Assembly (NCBI GenBank): GCA_964613215.1
Contig: CAZTHK010000007.1
Coordinates: 86,253 to 150,252 of the forward strand
Reading direction: 5' to 3'
Length of the DNA: 64,000 nt
From: CAZTHK01 sp964613215
GTDB lineage: Bacteria > Krumholzibacteriota > Krumholzibacteriia > Krumholzibacteriales > CAZTHK01
Part shown: positions 1 to 9,488 of the stretch, one piece after another
Numbering within the stretch: the stretch's first letter is position 1
Layout: the number at the start of each line of letters is the position of its first letter
Translations under genes and position numbers: made by a program
The notes under the pieces: model-generated
The model's database searches: none
Told to the model about the DNA's origin: nothing
Seen by the model: the letters and a program-made list of their open reading frames with translations, nothing else

Positions 1-1022
1 GAACCAGTACGGTACGGATTGGGGACGGCGTAAATTTCTCTCATCCGGTCGCCCGGGTTAACTGTCATTGTTACAGGCCTGGCAACATTCTCGCAGTCTC
101 TCCTCTCCACCCCCAAACTGTCGTAATAATATACGAAGGTACTGTCCTCGCAGATATAACTGTCCCACTTGTTGTGCTGGAAAAATCCCCTGAAAAATCC
201 CCTGTCATAACAGGTTACCGTATAATAGTAGGTGAACCCCACGAACACGCTGGAATCCCTCCATTCGTAATATTTTCCGGTATATCTTCCTCCGGTGTAT
301 TCACCGGTTTCATCGTATTTGGGATTATCCAGAAAAAATAAAGAATCCTCATCCACACCTATGAAGGCGTCCTCCTTGGATATCTCCTGCACTATCTCCA
401 TATCACCGGGGTAAGGTGACAAACCCCTCCAGATATGGAACCCCTCAAAATCCTGAAGGTCGATGAGAAAGAATGCAGGGCCATCCGACAGGCTGGACCC
501 CACCACTCCGCTACTGAATGAAATATCTATGCCCAGGTCCAGGGTATCGGTCTCATCCTCTTCATTTACCAGCCTGCAGGGAATCTTATCTCCCGGAGTA
601 TAATCGGAATCCAGCCTCACCAGTCTGGAATAGTAATTGAACTTATCGTCTGTGGTCATCCTGAATAACATTTCGTCCACTCCAACCGTCACAGTATCAA
701 AGGCCAGCCTCTGCACCCTGAATATTCTGTCGATATCACCAGTGTATGCACCGTGGATATCCACCACTGAAACCTCGTCCATACTCCAGTAGCTGTACCA
801 GTTTGAGAAATCAAATGAACCAACTACAGCACTTATGGAATCAGGAGAAGGATACCATCTCACCAACACATCCGAACCGGCTACCTCGGTCATTACTGTA
901 TCAGGTGGCTGTGGTACCAGGCTTATGGTATCCCTTACAGTCTGTGAATGTGCGGGCAGGGATAAGAAACCTCCTGAAATAAATAATAAAAGTACTCCTG
1001 CAATTAGACCTTTGAATCTCAC
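1..1022 (-). CDS. secreted protein with PNPYR-type C-terminal region (partial)
   Basis: An open frame of about 340 codons runs from a GTG at 1022 off the left window edge without a stop. An AGAAGGAGG Shine-Dalgarno lies 4 bases before the GTG. The N-terminus is a signal peptide (VRFKG, hydrophobic core, cleavage near LPAHSQ). The rest is Asp/Tyr-rich beta-type sequence with no enzyme motif I recognise. At the very edge it reaches 'AVPNPYRTG', which resembles the start of the C-terminal FlgD-like/type IX sorting domain used by exported FCB proteins. It begins 36 bases after the stop of the preceding lipoprotein gene, so it is the third gene of that operon. Specific function is unknown. Confidence 0.75.
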   Translation of the reverse strand, partial: MRFKGLIAGVLLLFISGGFLSLPAHSQTVRDTISLVPQPPDTVMTEVAGSDVLVRWYPSPDSISAVVGSFDFSNWYSYWSMDEVSVVDIHGAYTGDIDRIFRVQRLAFDTVTVGVDEMLFRMTTDDKFNYYSRLVRLDSDYTPGDKIPCRLVNEEDETDTLDLGIDISFSSGVVGSSLSDGPAFFLIDLQDFEGFHIWRGLSPYPGDMEIVQEISKEDAFIGVDEDSLFFLDNPKYDETGEYTGGRYTGKYYEWRDSSVFVGFTYYYTVTCYDRGFFRGFFQHNKWDSYICEDSTFVYYYDSLGVERRDCENVARPVTMTVNPGDRMREIYAVPNPYRTG

Positions 1023-1057
1023 CGCGCCTCCTTCTGAGTTTTATTGGCTCGGATTAA

Positions 1058-3328
1058 TCATTCTTCAGTATTATCCAGAATCTGCCATTCATCGAATATT
1101 ACTTCTACTATGGCGTCTACATCATCACGGTCGAACCACCACAGAGGAAAACCGAAGTGGAAGCTCTTGGCTGCAATCCCCACCGGCACTCCCATGGATG
1201 TAGGAACTACATGATCATACTTGGTAAGCCATAGTGCAACCGGGCTCTCATTAAATTCGGAACGGCTGTTATATGTCTTTTGCAGATACATGGGATGGAA
1301 GCAGCTTTGTGATACATCTATCCCCCGTTCCCTCATACTTTCTTCCACATCATAAGCTTCCACGTAGGTCAAACCGGCGGTCTGGTCTCTGGGATAGGGG
1401 GGCGGCTGTAAATCCGGATCGAAGAACATACCATCTGCTGTTGCTTCACTCCACAGGGCAAGTGTTTCGGGGAGGGCATCTGCATATTCCATGGTCACAT
1501 CATCCCCGGTATCCAGAATGCCATACATCATATGATGAACATAAGTACCCGATCCCTTGAGCATTTTATCCACAAGGGATACACAATAATCCTTGTAACC
1601 CATACAGTTGACCGAACTGGTATCCTCCCCTGTGGTAAAATCATATTTAAGTGACACGGGAAATTCCGGAGTAATCTTCAAACCGAACATCGCCGCCAGC
1701 CCCCTTCTCACTCCATCGGAACGGCCCAGGGTCCAGATATGCCCACCCTTGGTAAGGAATAGAGAGAGGTAGTTCACCGATACCTGGCCACCCTGACCCA
1801 ACTGGCTTTCCGGTGTAAATTCAATGATCTTTCCCCAGGCCGGCGCCCCCTGATTATCACTCTTTTCTCCCATATATGTCCATATGATATTCTTGTACCT
1901 TGCGATCCTGTTGATCTCGGGAGGTTCGTAATTATGGCCTCTTGCAACATCATACACATCCCTGACCGGTACGAACCCCTCTGCACGGCTGCAGATGTCC
2001 AGCCAGAATTCATCATGCCAATCCTCCGGGGCAACGGAGTAATCTATAGATGGCAAAACATCCGAGGGATCGGAATCAAAGTCATCCACCCAGAGCAGAT
2101 TGCGCTCCATAGTGTATTCGATGATTTCTATCTCTATCCGGGCCAGGGTGGTCTGCTCGCTGTTGTCCACCACCTCGATGTAGAGGGTATGATTACCTGA
2201 ATAAAGTGTCTTATTACAGGCTTTGTTATTAATACCGAAGGGTACATCCCACTGGCTGGGGTCATTAACATCCTGTATATCCCAGCCGTATCTGAAACCG
2301 ACTATGGAAGCTCCGTAGTCGGCAGAGCTTGCCTTCCAGGTAAACTTCAACGGAATACCCGGCGGAAGAATCCTCTTCTCCGGTCTCAGGTTTCTGCCCT
2401 GAAATACAAATCCCCCCAGATATGCTTCCGTTATGGTTAATAGAGGACCAGATTGCCTGGAAGGAATACATTCCATTACGTTCCTGGTTCTGGAGAATAC
2501 CCGGGTGATCGCTCCGGCTTCATCCTTTGCCTGGACCGCAAATATATGGGTTTTCCCGATGTTTTCTTCCTTCAGTTCCCCCTTCTTCCCTATAGTCACG
2601 GCAACCCCTGAATCCGCCTGGGGCTTATAGGGATCCCAGGGAGACCATATATCCTCATAATCATCCGGTTTTTGATTGAGTCTGTTCACATGATTTATAT
2701 AAATGCCGTTGGAATCGAGGGCGCAGAGAAACAGCCACCTGGTCGACTCGGGATCCTGTTTGTTGGTGGGGCTATCTATCGGATCCTCGCCACTCCATTC
2801 AAAAGTAATCACTGTACTTACAGCCTGCATCCCGGAACCGCTTCTGGGAGGTTTTTCAATATTCGCATACGGTGCCAATGTCCAGGCTGTGAAGGTACGG
2901 TAGGCAGCCTCCGATTTTTTCCCGTCCATATCCACACCACGGATGAAGAAGGTATGGGTTTTATCAAAAATTGTGTATCCGCCGCTCTCATAGGGTCTGG
3001 GATTTCCATCGGCAGCGACCTTTATGATACTGTCATGGGCAGCAGTTCTATTCCATGTACCAACCGTATCGGCCGGGTCCCATCCACCCAGGCTGTCATG
3101 AGACACCACAGTAATCTCGAAATGTTTGATTTCACCATCCGGGTCCCACCCGCCCCAGTAAAAATGAACCTGATATCCCGTGGTATCCCTCTCCACCGGC
3201 CCACTTGACAGCCATATCTCGGGAGCCCGGTTAGCCTCCTTGTCTACATCAAAGAAGTTGCTGGAGCACCCTAATATAAGCATTCCAGTGATAACAACAA
3301 TGACCTGTATGAATATTTTTTTCCTCAT
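1058..3328 (-). CDS. large lipoprotein with beta-sandwich and GATase-like regions
   Basis: A 756-residue lipoprotein: a basic N-terminus and hydrophobic stretch end in lipobox LILGC, with Cys21 as the lipidated residue. Residues about 30-130 match the N-terminal domain of the upstream lipoprotein (N.AP....S.P, then a Tyr-x-Val-His-x-Tyr-Trp core and D.DG), so the two are paralogues. The mid-region repeats this FN3-like style (VTFEWSGED, LKFTWKASS). From about residue 408, 'NLLWVDDFDSD' followed much later by 'YKNIIWTYMG' and 'GGHIWTLGRSDG' looks like the class I glutamine-amidotransferase-like fold that FCB surface proteins carry without catalysis; that part is inference. It is the second gene of the three-gene operon. 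Role unknown, probably cell surface. Confidence 0.8.
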   Translation of the reverse strand: MRKKIFIQVIVVITGMLILGCSSNFFDVDKEANRAPEIWLSSGPVERDTTGYQVHFYWGGWDPDGEIKHFEITVVSHDSLGGWDPADTVGTWNRTAAHDSIIKVAADGNPRPYESGGYTIFDKTHTFFIRGVDMDGKKSEAAYRTFTAWTLAPYANIEKPPRSGSGMQAVSTVITFEWSGEDPIDSPTNKQDPESTRWLFLCALDSNGIYINHVNRLNQKPDDYEDIWSPWDPYKPQADSGVAVTIGKKGELKEENIGKTHIFAVQAKDEAGAITRVFSRTRNVMECIPSRQSGPLLTITEAYLGGFVFQGRNLRPEKRILPPGIPLKFTWKASSADYGASIVGFRYGWDIQDVNDPSQWDVPFGINNKACNKTLYSGNHTLYIEVVDNSEQTTLARIEIEIIEYTMERNLLWVDDFDSDPSDVLPSIDYSVAPEDWHDEFWLDICSRAEGFVPVRDVYDVARGHNYEPPEINRIARYKNIIWTYMGEKSDNQGAPAWGKIIEFTPESQLGQGGQVSVNYLSLFLTKGGHIWTLGRSDGVRRGLAAMFGLKITPEFPVSLKYDFTTGEDTSSVNCMGYKDYCVSLVDKMLKGSGTYVHHMMYGILDTGDDVTMEYADALPETLALWSEATADGMFFDPDLQPPPYPRDQTAGLTYVEAYDVEESMRERGIDVSQSCFHPMYLQKTYNSRSEFNESPVALWLTKYDHVVPTSMGVPVGIAAKSFHFGFPLWWFDRDDVDAIVEVIFDEWQILDNTEE

Positions 3329-3367
3329 GGCCCTTATTCCTCCTCGATACAGTTGTTACGGCCACCA

Positions 3368-5425
3368 TCAATATACAAGTTTGAAATATATCTTCTTGGA
3401 CAAGGTATCCCTTCTGGCAAATGAAGTGATAGTGCTGGGTACTCCGATCCAATCTCCATTCATACCGGGCTTCATGGTACAACTGTCATCTTCATAGAAC
3501 TCCGGACTGATTCCCCTGATACGTTCGTTGAAGGGTTCACTTTTATGAATATCCAGCCCTATAACAGTAATATCCTTCTCTCCGAATAGCTTGGGCGGAT
3601 TATTCACGATATTGCGCGATACCATTTCAGTAATAGGAACCTTGATGGCGAAATTCAACTCATGTTCCAGCAGGTCGTTCTCATATATCCCCGGCTCATA
3701 GGTAGGTGAATCGAAAATAGCTTCACCTTCCCTGCTGTAGAGAATAGAGGTGTCCTGATCATCTATGCTGAATCTCCAACCCTTGATACCTGCTTTGGTT
3801 CTATCATCATATGTAATCGCTACGTCCTTGGGATGATCTGCGCCTACAGACCTTAAAACGAACCTGTAAATTCTGACAAACAGGGGAGGATCACTGGAGG
3901 AGTCGATATAACTGTCATCGATATAGAGTGTATCTCCCCGGTCATACTTATTCCTTATGAAGGAATTATCATCGCCGTCCGTCCAGCCGATGTAAAATGT
4001 ATCAGATTCAATATTGTGGAAAACTCTCTGGGACCACTCACCCTGAGAGGGATCCCAGTAACCGGGTTTCCAGAATCCCACCTGAACTGAATCCAGGTGA
4101 GGAGGGTAGTTCCCCACGAACGTAACGGAATCAGGAGTTCCGTCACTCTTATATTGTTCATCGAAGGCACGCACCCTGAAAATATAATCGAAGCTTCCCA
4201 CCGCCATGGTAGTCGAATCCATAGCACCATGGCAATTGGTATCTTCCGCACCAGTGAGCGGATACCAGGGTTCAACCTTTCTTCCACCCCTGTCTCCGAA
4301 CCTTTCATACATAAACTGATACCGGATAGGTATTCTTCTCCAGCCGGTATACTGCAGTATGTCGTAAGGATAATCAGCGCCGGCATATCTTATGGTAAGT
4401 AACGCCCGGTATGGTATTGTATCGGGTTGATCATCCTTAAGGTTGACAAATACCGTAACCGAGTCTCCACCCCTGTCCACATACCTGTAAAAGGCGCTTC
4501 TGTCCCTCATGATCCACGTTTCCGGATCATGATTGATCACCATTTTGCAGATACCCTCTCCGGTCACTACATTAGACTTCGATATTGCACCAGCCTCATC
4601 CCTGGCTATACCCATAAAGAAGAAGGTACCACTGGGTACATAGTTAACCCGTCTTCCATCCCTGATGTTATCATTGTCGAATTCAATCCACTTTATTTTG
4701 ACGGCACCATCTTCATATTCCAGGTCTTCAAACCATTCAGGCCGGTTATCCCGGTTGGTGTCAGGATAAACTGTATCTCCATAACTCCACTGATATCCGT
4801 TTATGGCTCCATTGGGGGTGGTAGCCCTGAATCCGACCTTAAAATTCTTGAACATGCTGATAGTGTCCAGTTCCTGCGGATTATAAGGAACAACCTCTCC
4901 ATTTCTCTCGAGCCAGTATTCCACCTCCGGAAGCCCCTTCACCCTTGCACTGAACTGCAGCCGGGCCGGTGAAGGGTCAATAACTCCCCCGTCATCCACC
5001 GCTGCAATATGAAAAGCCTGCTTGTTCTCCAGTGCTCCTACCTCATCATCGTAGCCGGTAAAAACAAATACCGAATCTGTTTTGGTGGTAAATCTTCCCT
5101 TGAGGTAATCCGATTTTCTGGCATCAGGATTCCAGTCCAGCAACTCTGCATCCGGGTTGTCTTCCGGCCTCAGAGTCATAACAGAATCTGACTTGTACCA
5201 CATGAATCTTTCCACTGTCCCATCCCTGTCCTCACCCCGCCAGTAAAGATGAACCTTATAAGTTGCATTTACAGTTTCGGGAGGAGCACTTGTCAGAATT
5301 GTATTGGGAGCCTGGTTCCTGTCGGGTCCGCTTTGCAACTCCCTGCAAGCGGGTAATATTAAAATAAAAAGAAGGGTTACTGCACATACTGTCCATATAC
5401 TCTTGGCCGAATCCATCCTTTTCAT
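3368..5425 (-). CDS. large FN3-like lipoprotein, paralogue of downstream gene
   Basis: A lipoprotein of 685 residues from the ATG at 5425, with lipobox LILPAC at Cys27. The frame stays open up to 5476, but that ATG has no Shine-Dalgarno and lies beside a predicted -10 box, so the inner ATG is preferred. After the Cys, residues 30-130 (NQAPNTILTSAPPE, KVHLYWRGEDRDG) repeat the domain found in the next gene. Further Ser/Thr/Asp-rich beta-sandwich segments follow, with phrases such as 'GYQWSYGD', 'FRVRAFDEQ' and 'RFSIDDQDTS'. No catalytic motif is visible. It is the first gene of the operon 5425 to 1, with 39 bases to the next gene. A surface scaffold or binding role is a guess. Confidence 0.8.
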   Translation of the reverse strand: MKRMDSAKSIWTVCAVTLLFILILPACRELQSGPDRNQAPNTILTSAPPETVNATYKVHLYWRGEDRDGTVERFMWYKSDSVMTLRPEDNPDAELLDWNPDARKSDYLKGRFTTKTDSVFVFTGYDDEVGALENKQAFHIAAVDDGGVIDPSPARLQFSARVKGLPEVEYWLERNGEVVPYNPQELDTISMFKNFKVGFRATTPNGAINGYQWSYGDTVYPDTNRDNRPEWFEDLEYEDGAVKIKWIEFDNDNIRDGRRVNYVPSGTFFFMGIARDEAGAISKSNVVTGEGICKMVINHDPETWIMRDRSAFYRYVDRGGDSVTVFVNLKDDQPDTIPYRALLTIRYAGADYPYDILQYTGWRRIPIRYQFMYERFGDRGGRKVEPWYPLTGAEDTNCHGAMDSTTMAVGSFDYIFRVRAFDEQYKSDGTPDSVTFVGNYPPHLDSVQVGFWKPGYWDPSQGEWSQRVFHNIESDTFYIGWTDGDDNSFIRNKYDRGDTLYIDDSYIDSSSDPPLFVRIYRFVLRSVGADHPKDVAITYDDRTKAGIKGWRFSIDDQDTSILYSREGEAIFDSPTYEPGIYENDLLEHELNFAIKVPITEMVSRNIVNNPPKLFGEKDITVIGLDIHKSEPFNERIRGISPEFYEDDSCTMKPGMNGDWIGVPSTITSFARRDTLSKKIYFKLVY

Positions 5426-5480
5426 ACTGCAACCTTTTCCTTTGTTTGACTGGTATTTTCGATATTTAAAATCCATATGT

Positions 5481-5510
5481 AATATATGTATTTGGAGATT
5501 TAGATGTCAA
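5481..5510 (-). promoter_or_regulatory. sigma-70-type promoter of the lipoprotein operon
   Basis: TTGACA (5510-5505), an 18-base spacer and TATATT (5486-5481) on the minus strand. Predicted start of transcription is near 5474, giving a leader of about 50 bases to the ATG at 5425. This placement argues against the longer start at 5476. Confidence 0.55.
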
Positions 5511-5659
5511 CAGAAATCCTTGTCATACCTTTAATTTAAAGCAATCCGTAATCTTATATTTCACTAAAATTATTGTAATTAATAACGATTTGTCAGAAAA
5601 GCAATTAGGGCCCGTGCTTCTGATTCTCAATTATCCAGAAAGAGCCGATTCCATCTCTT

Positions 5660-7810
5660 TTAACGAATGGCTCCAAAATCGCAATACAGACTCACCAGGC
5701 AATATACACTCTCAAGAAAAGAGTGCCGGTTTTCCCTGATATCCTCCTCTTCTACATTCACCATAACTCCATCGAAATAGCGGTTAATCACCGGAACCAG
5801 GCTTTGCAGTATTTTGATAGATCTGTACTTCTCCAGTCTGTTCAGATCAATGATCTGTGATGCCACCCGGGACACTTCTTCCATAAGCCTGTTCTCCTCC
5901 TCCTGAGAAAAGATGGATGCAGAAAAACCAAGCTCTTCCTCATTATTCTCAGACAGGCAATCCACCGTTCTATGCAATTGATCAACCGTTTTATCCTTCC
6001 CCTCCGGTGGTATGATATTTCCGATCCTCTTCATTGCCAGAACCATCGGTTCAAGAGTTCCCGCATCCCTCATAGCCTGCAACGATTCCACTACCCCGGT
6101 GACTACAGGTGGGTACTCCCAGGATGAAACCAGAGCGGCTGACACCAGATCGTTATGGTAACCTTCATTCAGAAGCATCACCTTAAACCTCTGTGCCACG
6201 AAATCCTTGATCTTCTCCTTCACCCCTTCACTGCCTTTCCCTTTCTCCGCCAGCCCTCCCTGCTCGAACAGGGAGATACTGGTATCTATGGAACCAGGCA
6301 GTGAAACCGGGATTTCCCTCTCGATTAATATCCGCAATACGCCCAGCGCCTTGCGCCTCAAAGCATAGGGATCCTGCGAACCGGTGGGAATCATATCCTG
6401 CAGAAAACAACCGGTAATGGTATCTATCTTATCGGACAATCCCACCAGCGCCCCGATATCTCCCCCGGGAACATGATCGCCGGAGAACCTGGGCATATAA
6501 TGTTCATATATGGCATCTGCCACCTCTTCATCCTCCCCTGAAACCCTGGCATACTCCCTCCCTATATAACCCTGCAGCAGGGTGAATTCCTTACCATCCT
6601 TGACCATTTCACTGGCCAGGTCAGCCTTTGCCAGCCTTGCCGCCCTCTTTATCCTATCGCTCAATTCATCTCCGCCGATCCCCCACTCTGAGCGCAGACT
6701 GACTGCCAGTGATCCTATTCTCTCCGCTTTCTCCGCCATAGTGCCCAGACCTTCCAGCCAGACTATACCTTTAAGCTTTTCTGACATATCCTCCAGATTA
6801 TCAGCAGTATCCTCCTCAAAATAAAATACCGCATCAGCCAATCTGGCCTGAAGTACCTTCTCGTACCCTTTAATAACATTGCTGGTGTTTTCAGGAACTC
6901 CGTCGGCGAAGGCAACAAAGAGGGGTTTCAATCTGCCTTCTCCGTCTTCCACAGAGAAATAGCGCTGATGACTCCTGAGTGCGGTGACAATGACCTCCCT
7001 GGGAAGCCACAGAAATCTTTCCTCGAAATTGCCGGTCAAGGCAACCGGCGATTCTACCAGATTGGTAACATCATCCATAAGCCCCTCATCTTCGACCAAA
7101 TATCCCCCGTGGGCTTCAGCCTCCCGGTGGGCCAATTCTGCTACCCTGGTCCGCCGCTCCTTCTGATCAAGAACTATCCCATTATTACGGAGCAATTCAA
7201 AATAATGTTCTATACCCTTCACCCTTTGAGTGGATTTTGAATAAATGGACAGTCTGGTGGTATTCCCCGAGCTTATCTCTCCCAGCTTCATTTCTATAAG
7301 TTCATCCCCGAAAAGTGATAACAGCCATCTCACCGGACGGGCAAACAGGAATCCGCTTTCGTCCCACCTCATTACCTTGGGAAATTTTATCGACTTTATC
7401 CACCGGGGCACCTTATCCTCAAGTACAGACAGAGTGGATTCCCCCTCTATCTCCTTTTCTGCGGCAAGATACTCCCCCTTTTCAGTTTCTACCCGCACCA
7501 GACTATCTACATCCACATTCTGTGATCTGGCAAACCCCCGGGCGGCCTTGGTATATTCTCCCTCCGGCGAAATTGCCGCCGAAACCGGCGGGCCGGTGAT
7601 ACGCTCCTGGCAACCGGCCTGCTTCTCTGCCAGATCCTCCATATAAATAACCAGCCTGTTAGGGGTTCCCATAACATTCAGGCAGGTGTGTTCCAGACGG
7701 TTTTCCTTCAGATCTATTCTTACCGCTTTATCCAGTTGATCTATGGCGCTGCTTAAATATCCGCAGGGAAGGTTTTCAAATCCAACTTCTATTAACAGAT
7801 CCTTATTCAC
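5660..7810 (-). CDS. glyS: glycyl-tRNA synthetase beta subunit
   Basis: A 716-residue beta chain of the heterotetrameric alpha2-beta2 glycyl-tRNA synthetase, which binds tRNA-Gly and supports charging in the cytoplasm. The start 'LLIEVGFENLPCGYL' is a variant of the usual LL.EIG.EELP opening. 'KFPKVMRWDESGFLFARPVRWLLSLF' and 'PREVIVTALRSHQRYF' are family hallmarks. An HD-like stretch lies near 'GLSDKIDTITGCF' and 'DPYALRRKALGVLRIL', and a DALR-type anticodon-binding end lies at about residues 600-700. It follows glyQ with a 30-base gap and is the last gene of the housekeeping block. Length is typical. Confidence 0.96.
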   Translation of the reverse strand: MNKDLLIEVGFENLPCGYLSSAIDQLDKAVRIDLKENRLEHTCLNVMGTPNRLVIYMEDLAEKQAGCQERITGPPVSAAISPEGEYTKAARGFARSQNVDVDSLVRVETEKGEYLAAEKEIEGESTLSVLEDKVPRWIKSIKFPKVMRWDESGFLFARPVRWLLSLFGDELIEMKLGEISSGNTTRLSIYSKSTQRVKGIEHYFELLRNNGIVLDQKERRTRVAELAHREAEAHGGYLVEDEGLMDDVTNLVESPVALTGNFEERFLWLPREVIVTALRSHQRYFSVEDGEGRLKPLFVAFADGVPENTSNVIKGYEKVLQARLADAVFYFEEDTADNLEDMSEKLKGIVWLEGLGTMAEKAERIGSLAVSLRSEWGIGGDELSDRIKRAARLAKADLASEMVKDGKEFTLLQGYIGREYARVSGEDEEVADAIYEHYMPRFSGDHVPGGDIGALVGLSDKIDTITGCFLQDMIPTGSQDPYALRRKALGVLRILIEREIPVSLPGSIDTSISLFEQGGLAEKGKGSEGVKEKIKDFVAQRFKVMLLNEGYHNDLVSAALVSSWEYPPVVTGVVESLQAMRDAGTLEPMVLAMKRIGNIIPPEGKDKTVDQLHRTVDCLSENNEEELGFSASIFSQEEENRLMEEVSRVASQIIDLNRLEKYRSIKILQSLVPVINRYFDGVMVNVEEEDIRENRHSFLESVYCLVSLYCDFGAIR

Positions 7811-7840
7811 CTGTCTTCCTTTCTCCCGTTGTACGGTTAA

Positions 7841-8707
7841 TTATTTCATCAGGGGGTAACCCAGGTCTTTACGGTAATTGATGTATCCCTCCGCCACCCT
7901 TCTGGCCAGCTCCCTGATTCTGGCTATATAGCCGGTTCGCTCGGAAACACTGATAGCCCCTCTGGCATCGAGAATATTAAACAGATGCGAGCATTTCAAA
8001 ACATAATCGTAACCCGGCAAAATCAGCTTGTCCCCCAGCATACTAAGCGCTTCATTGTAAAAATTCTCGAAAAGGGTGATATACAGGTCAGTATTGGCTT
8101 TCTCAAAGTGGAACACGCTGAATTCCTTCTCACTCTGGAGGTTCAGTTCCCCCCAGCTAACCCCACCCCCCCACTCTATATCCATTATATCGTCCACCTC
8201 CTGGATATACATCAGTATCCTCTCCAGCCCGTAGGTTATCTCAGCCGGGATAACCTCCAGCTCCAATTTGCCGGCCTGCTGGAAATAGGTAAACTGGGTT
8301 ATCTCCATGCCATCCAGCCATACCTCCCAACCCAGCCCCGAAGCACCCAGGGTAGGAGCTTCCCAGTCATCTTCCACCAGGCGGATATCATGCCGGGAGG
8401 GAAGAATCCCCATAGCTTTAAGGCTGTCTATGTACATCGGCACCACATCCGCCGGGGCCGGTTTTAGTATTACCTGGTACTGATTGAACTGTTGAACCCG
8501 GTTGGGGTTCTCCCCGTACCTTCCATCCTTGGGCCTCTTGGAGGGTTCGATATATGCAGCTCTCCAGGGTTCCGGACCCAGCACCCTGAGAAATGTAGCA
8601 GGATTCATGGTCCCCGCTCCCAACTCGGAATTATAGGGGGTTGACAGAACGCACCCCCTGGAGGCCCAGAATTTATCCAGTTCGGCTACCAGGTTCTGAA
8701 AGTTCAT
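7841..8707 (-). CDS. glyQ: glycyl-tRNA synthetase alpha subunit
   Basis: A 288-residue catalytic alpha chain (class II core) of bacterial glycyl-tRNA synthetase. It activates glycine with ATP together with GlyS. The signature 'AGTMNPATFLRVLGPEPW', 'QFNQYQVILKP' and 'YGLERILMY' are all present, and the length matches the family. The start codon overlaps the recO stop in a TAATG arrangement and is preceded by AAGGAG, so glyQ is translationally linked to recO. GlyS follows 30 bases downstream. Confidence 0.97.
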   Translation of the reverse strand: MNFQNLVAELDKFWASRGCVLSTPYNSELGAGTMNPATFLRVLGPEPWRAAYIEPSKRPKDGRYGENPNRVQQFNQYQVILKPAPADVVPMYIDSLKAMGILPSRHDIRLVEDDWEAPTLGASGLGWEVWLDGMEITQFTYFQQAGKLELEVIPAEITYGLERILMYIQEVDDIMDIEWGGGVSWGELNLQSEKEFSVFHFEKANTDLYITLFENFYNEALSMLGDKLILPGYDYVLKCSHLFNILDARGAISVSERTGYIARIRELARRVAEGYINYRKDLGYPLMK

Positions 8708-9462
8708 TATGCCTTGGCTCCTTTTATAAGTCTTAAAGAATTGGGAAGTGTATATCCATCAACATGATGCAAAAACAAATAATGCAGAGCTCTCCCCACC
8801 TCTCTCCGTACAGTTGAATTAAGAGAAACAGGGCATATTTGCTCAAAATCCCTCTCCGCCATATTCTTAAGATACTTGAATGATTCCGGAGAAACCTGTA
8901 CTGTACCCCCTCCTCCACATTCCCTGCATAACACTTCCCCCGAAGAGGGAATTATTCCGGATCCTTCCCTGAGTTCCCTCCCACAGCGGGAGCAAGCCTC
9001 CAGGGAGGGGAAATGCCCCAGCAGAATAAGCAGCTTGACCTCCATGGTGTAGAAGTAAAACCACCAGTTGCCGGCACTTTTAATTTTATCCGTATATTTC
9101 TCCAGGATATCAAAAATCCTGCTGTCGGACTCTCCCCCCACCACCGAATGGTCTACCACCTCCAACCCCGCCTGCAGCAGGCACATCCTCTCCAGATGAT
9201 CATGACTGCCGGACCAACTGCTGACAACATCTATTTCTGTCAGGGTCTGGATTCCCCTCCCCTCTTTATTATAAAAAACAACATCACAGACATTTCCGGT
9301 CAGCAGGGATCCGGCAAAGGGGCTCTTCATCCTGCGGGCACCCTTGGCCATCATCCTGACCTTTCCATACCTGCGGGCAAGTATTACCACTACCAGACTG
9401 GATTCACTGTACTGGTAGGTCCTGAGTATTATACTCCGATCTTTAAGTATTTGGCTACTCAT
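8707..9462 (-). CDS. recO: DNA repair protein RecO
   Basis: A 251-residue recombination mediator that helps load RecA onto SSB-coated DNA in the RecF pathway. The N-terminal OB-fold begins 'DRSIILRTYQYSESS', with 'KGARRMKSPF' typical of the family. The middle is helical ('LLQAGLEVVDHSV'). A zinc finger is visible as CSRC at about residues 160-163 and CREC about 20 residues later. It shares its stop with the glyQ start. RecO adjacent to glyQS is a common bacterial arrangement. Start chosen at the ATG 26 bases after the mgtE stop. Confidence 0.94.
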   Translation of the reverse strand: MSSQILKDRSIILRTYQYSESSLVVVILARRYGKVRMMAKGARRMKSPFAGSLLTGNVCDVVFYNKEGRGIQTLTEIDVVSSWSGSHDHLERMCLLQAGLEVVDHSVVGGESDSRIFDILEKYTDKIKSAGNWWFYFYTMEVKLLILLGHFPSLEACSRCGRELREGSGIIPSSGEVLCRECGGGGTVQVSPESFKYLKNMAERDFEQICPVSLNSTVRREVGRALHYLFLHHVDGYTLPNSLRLIKGAKA

Positions 9463-9488
9463 TGATTATATTCCCATTCACCGGCAGG

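Noticed and set aside
2672..3208. 178-codon plus-strand frame opposite the lipoprotein gene
   Set aside because: It is a shadow of the minus-strand gene, with no ribosome site and low-complexity reading.
5601..5613. GGGCCCTAATTGC on the minus strand as a sigma-54 promoter
   Set aside because: GG and GC are nine, not ten, bases apart, and a good sigma-70 promoter lies nearer the gene.
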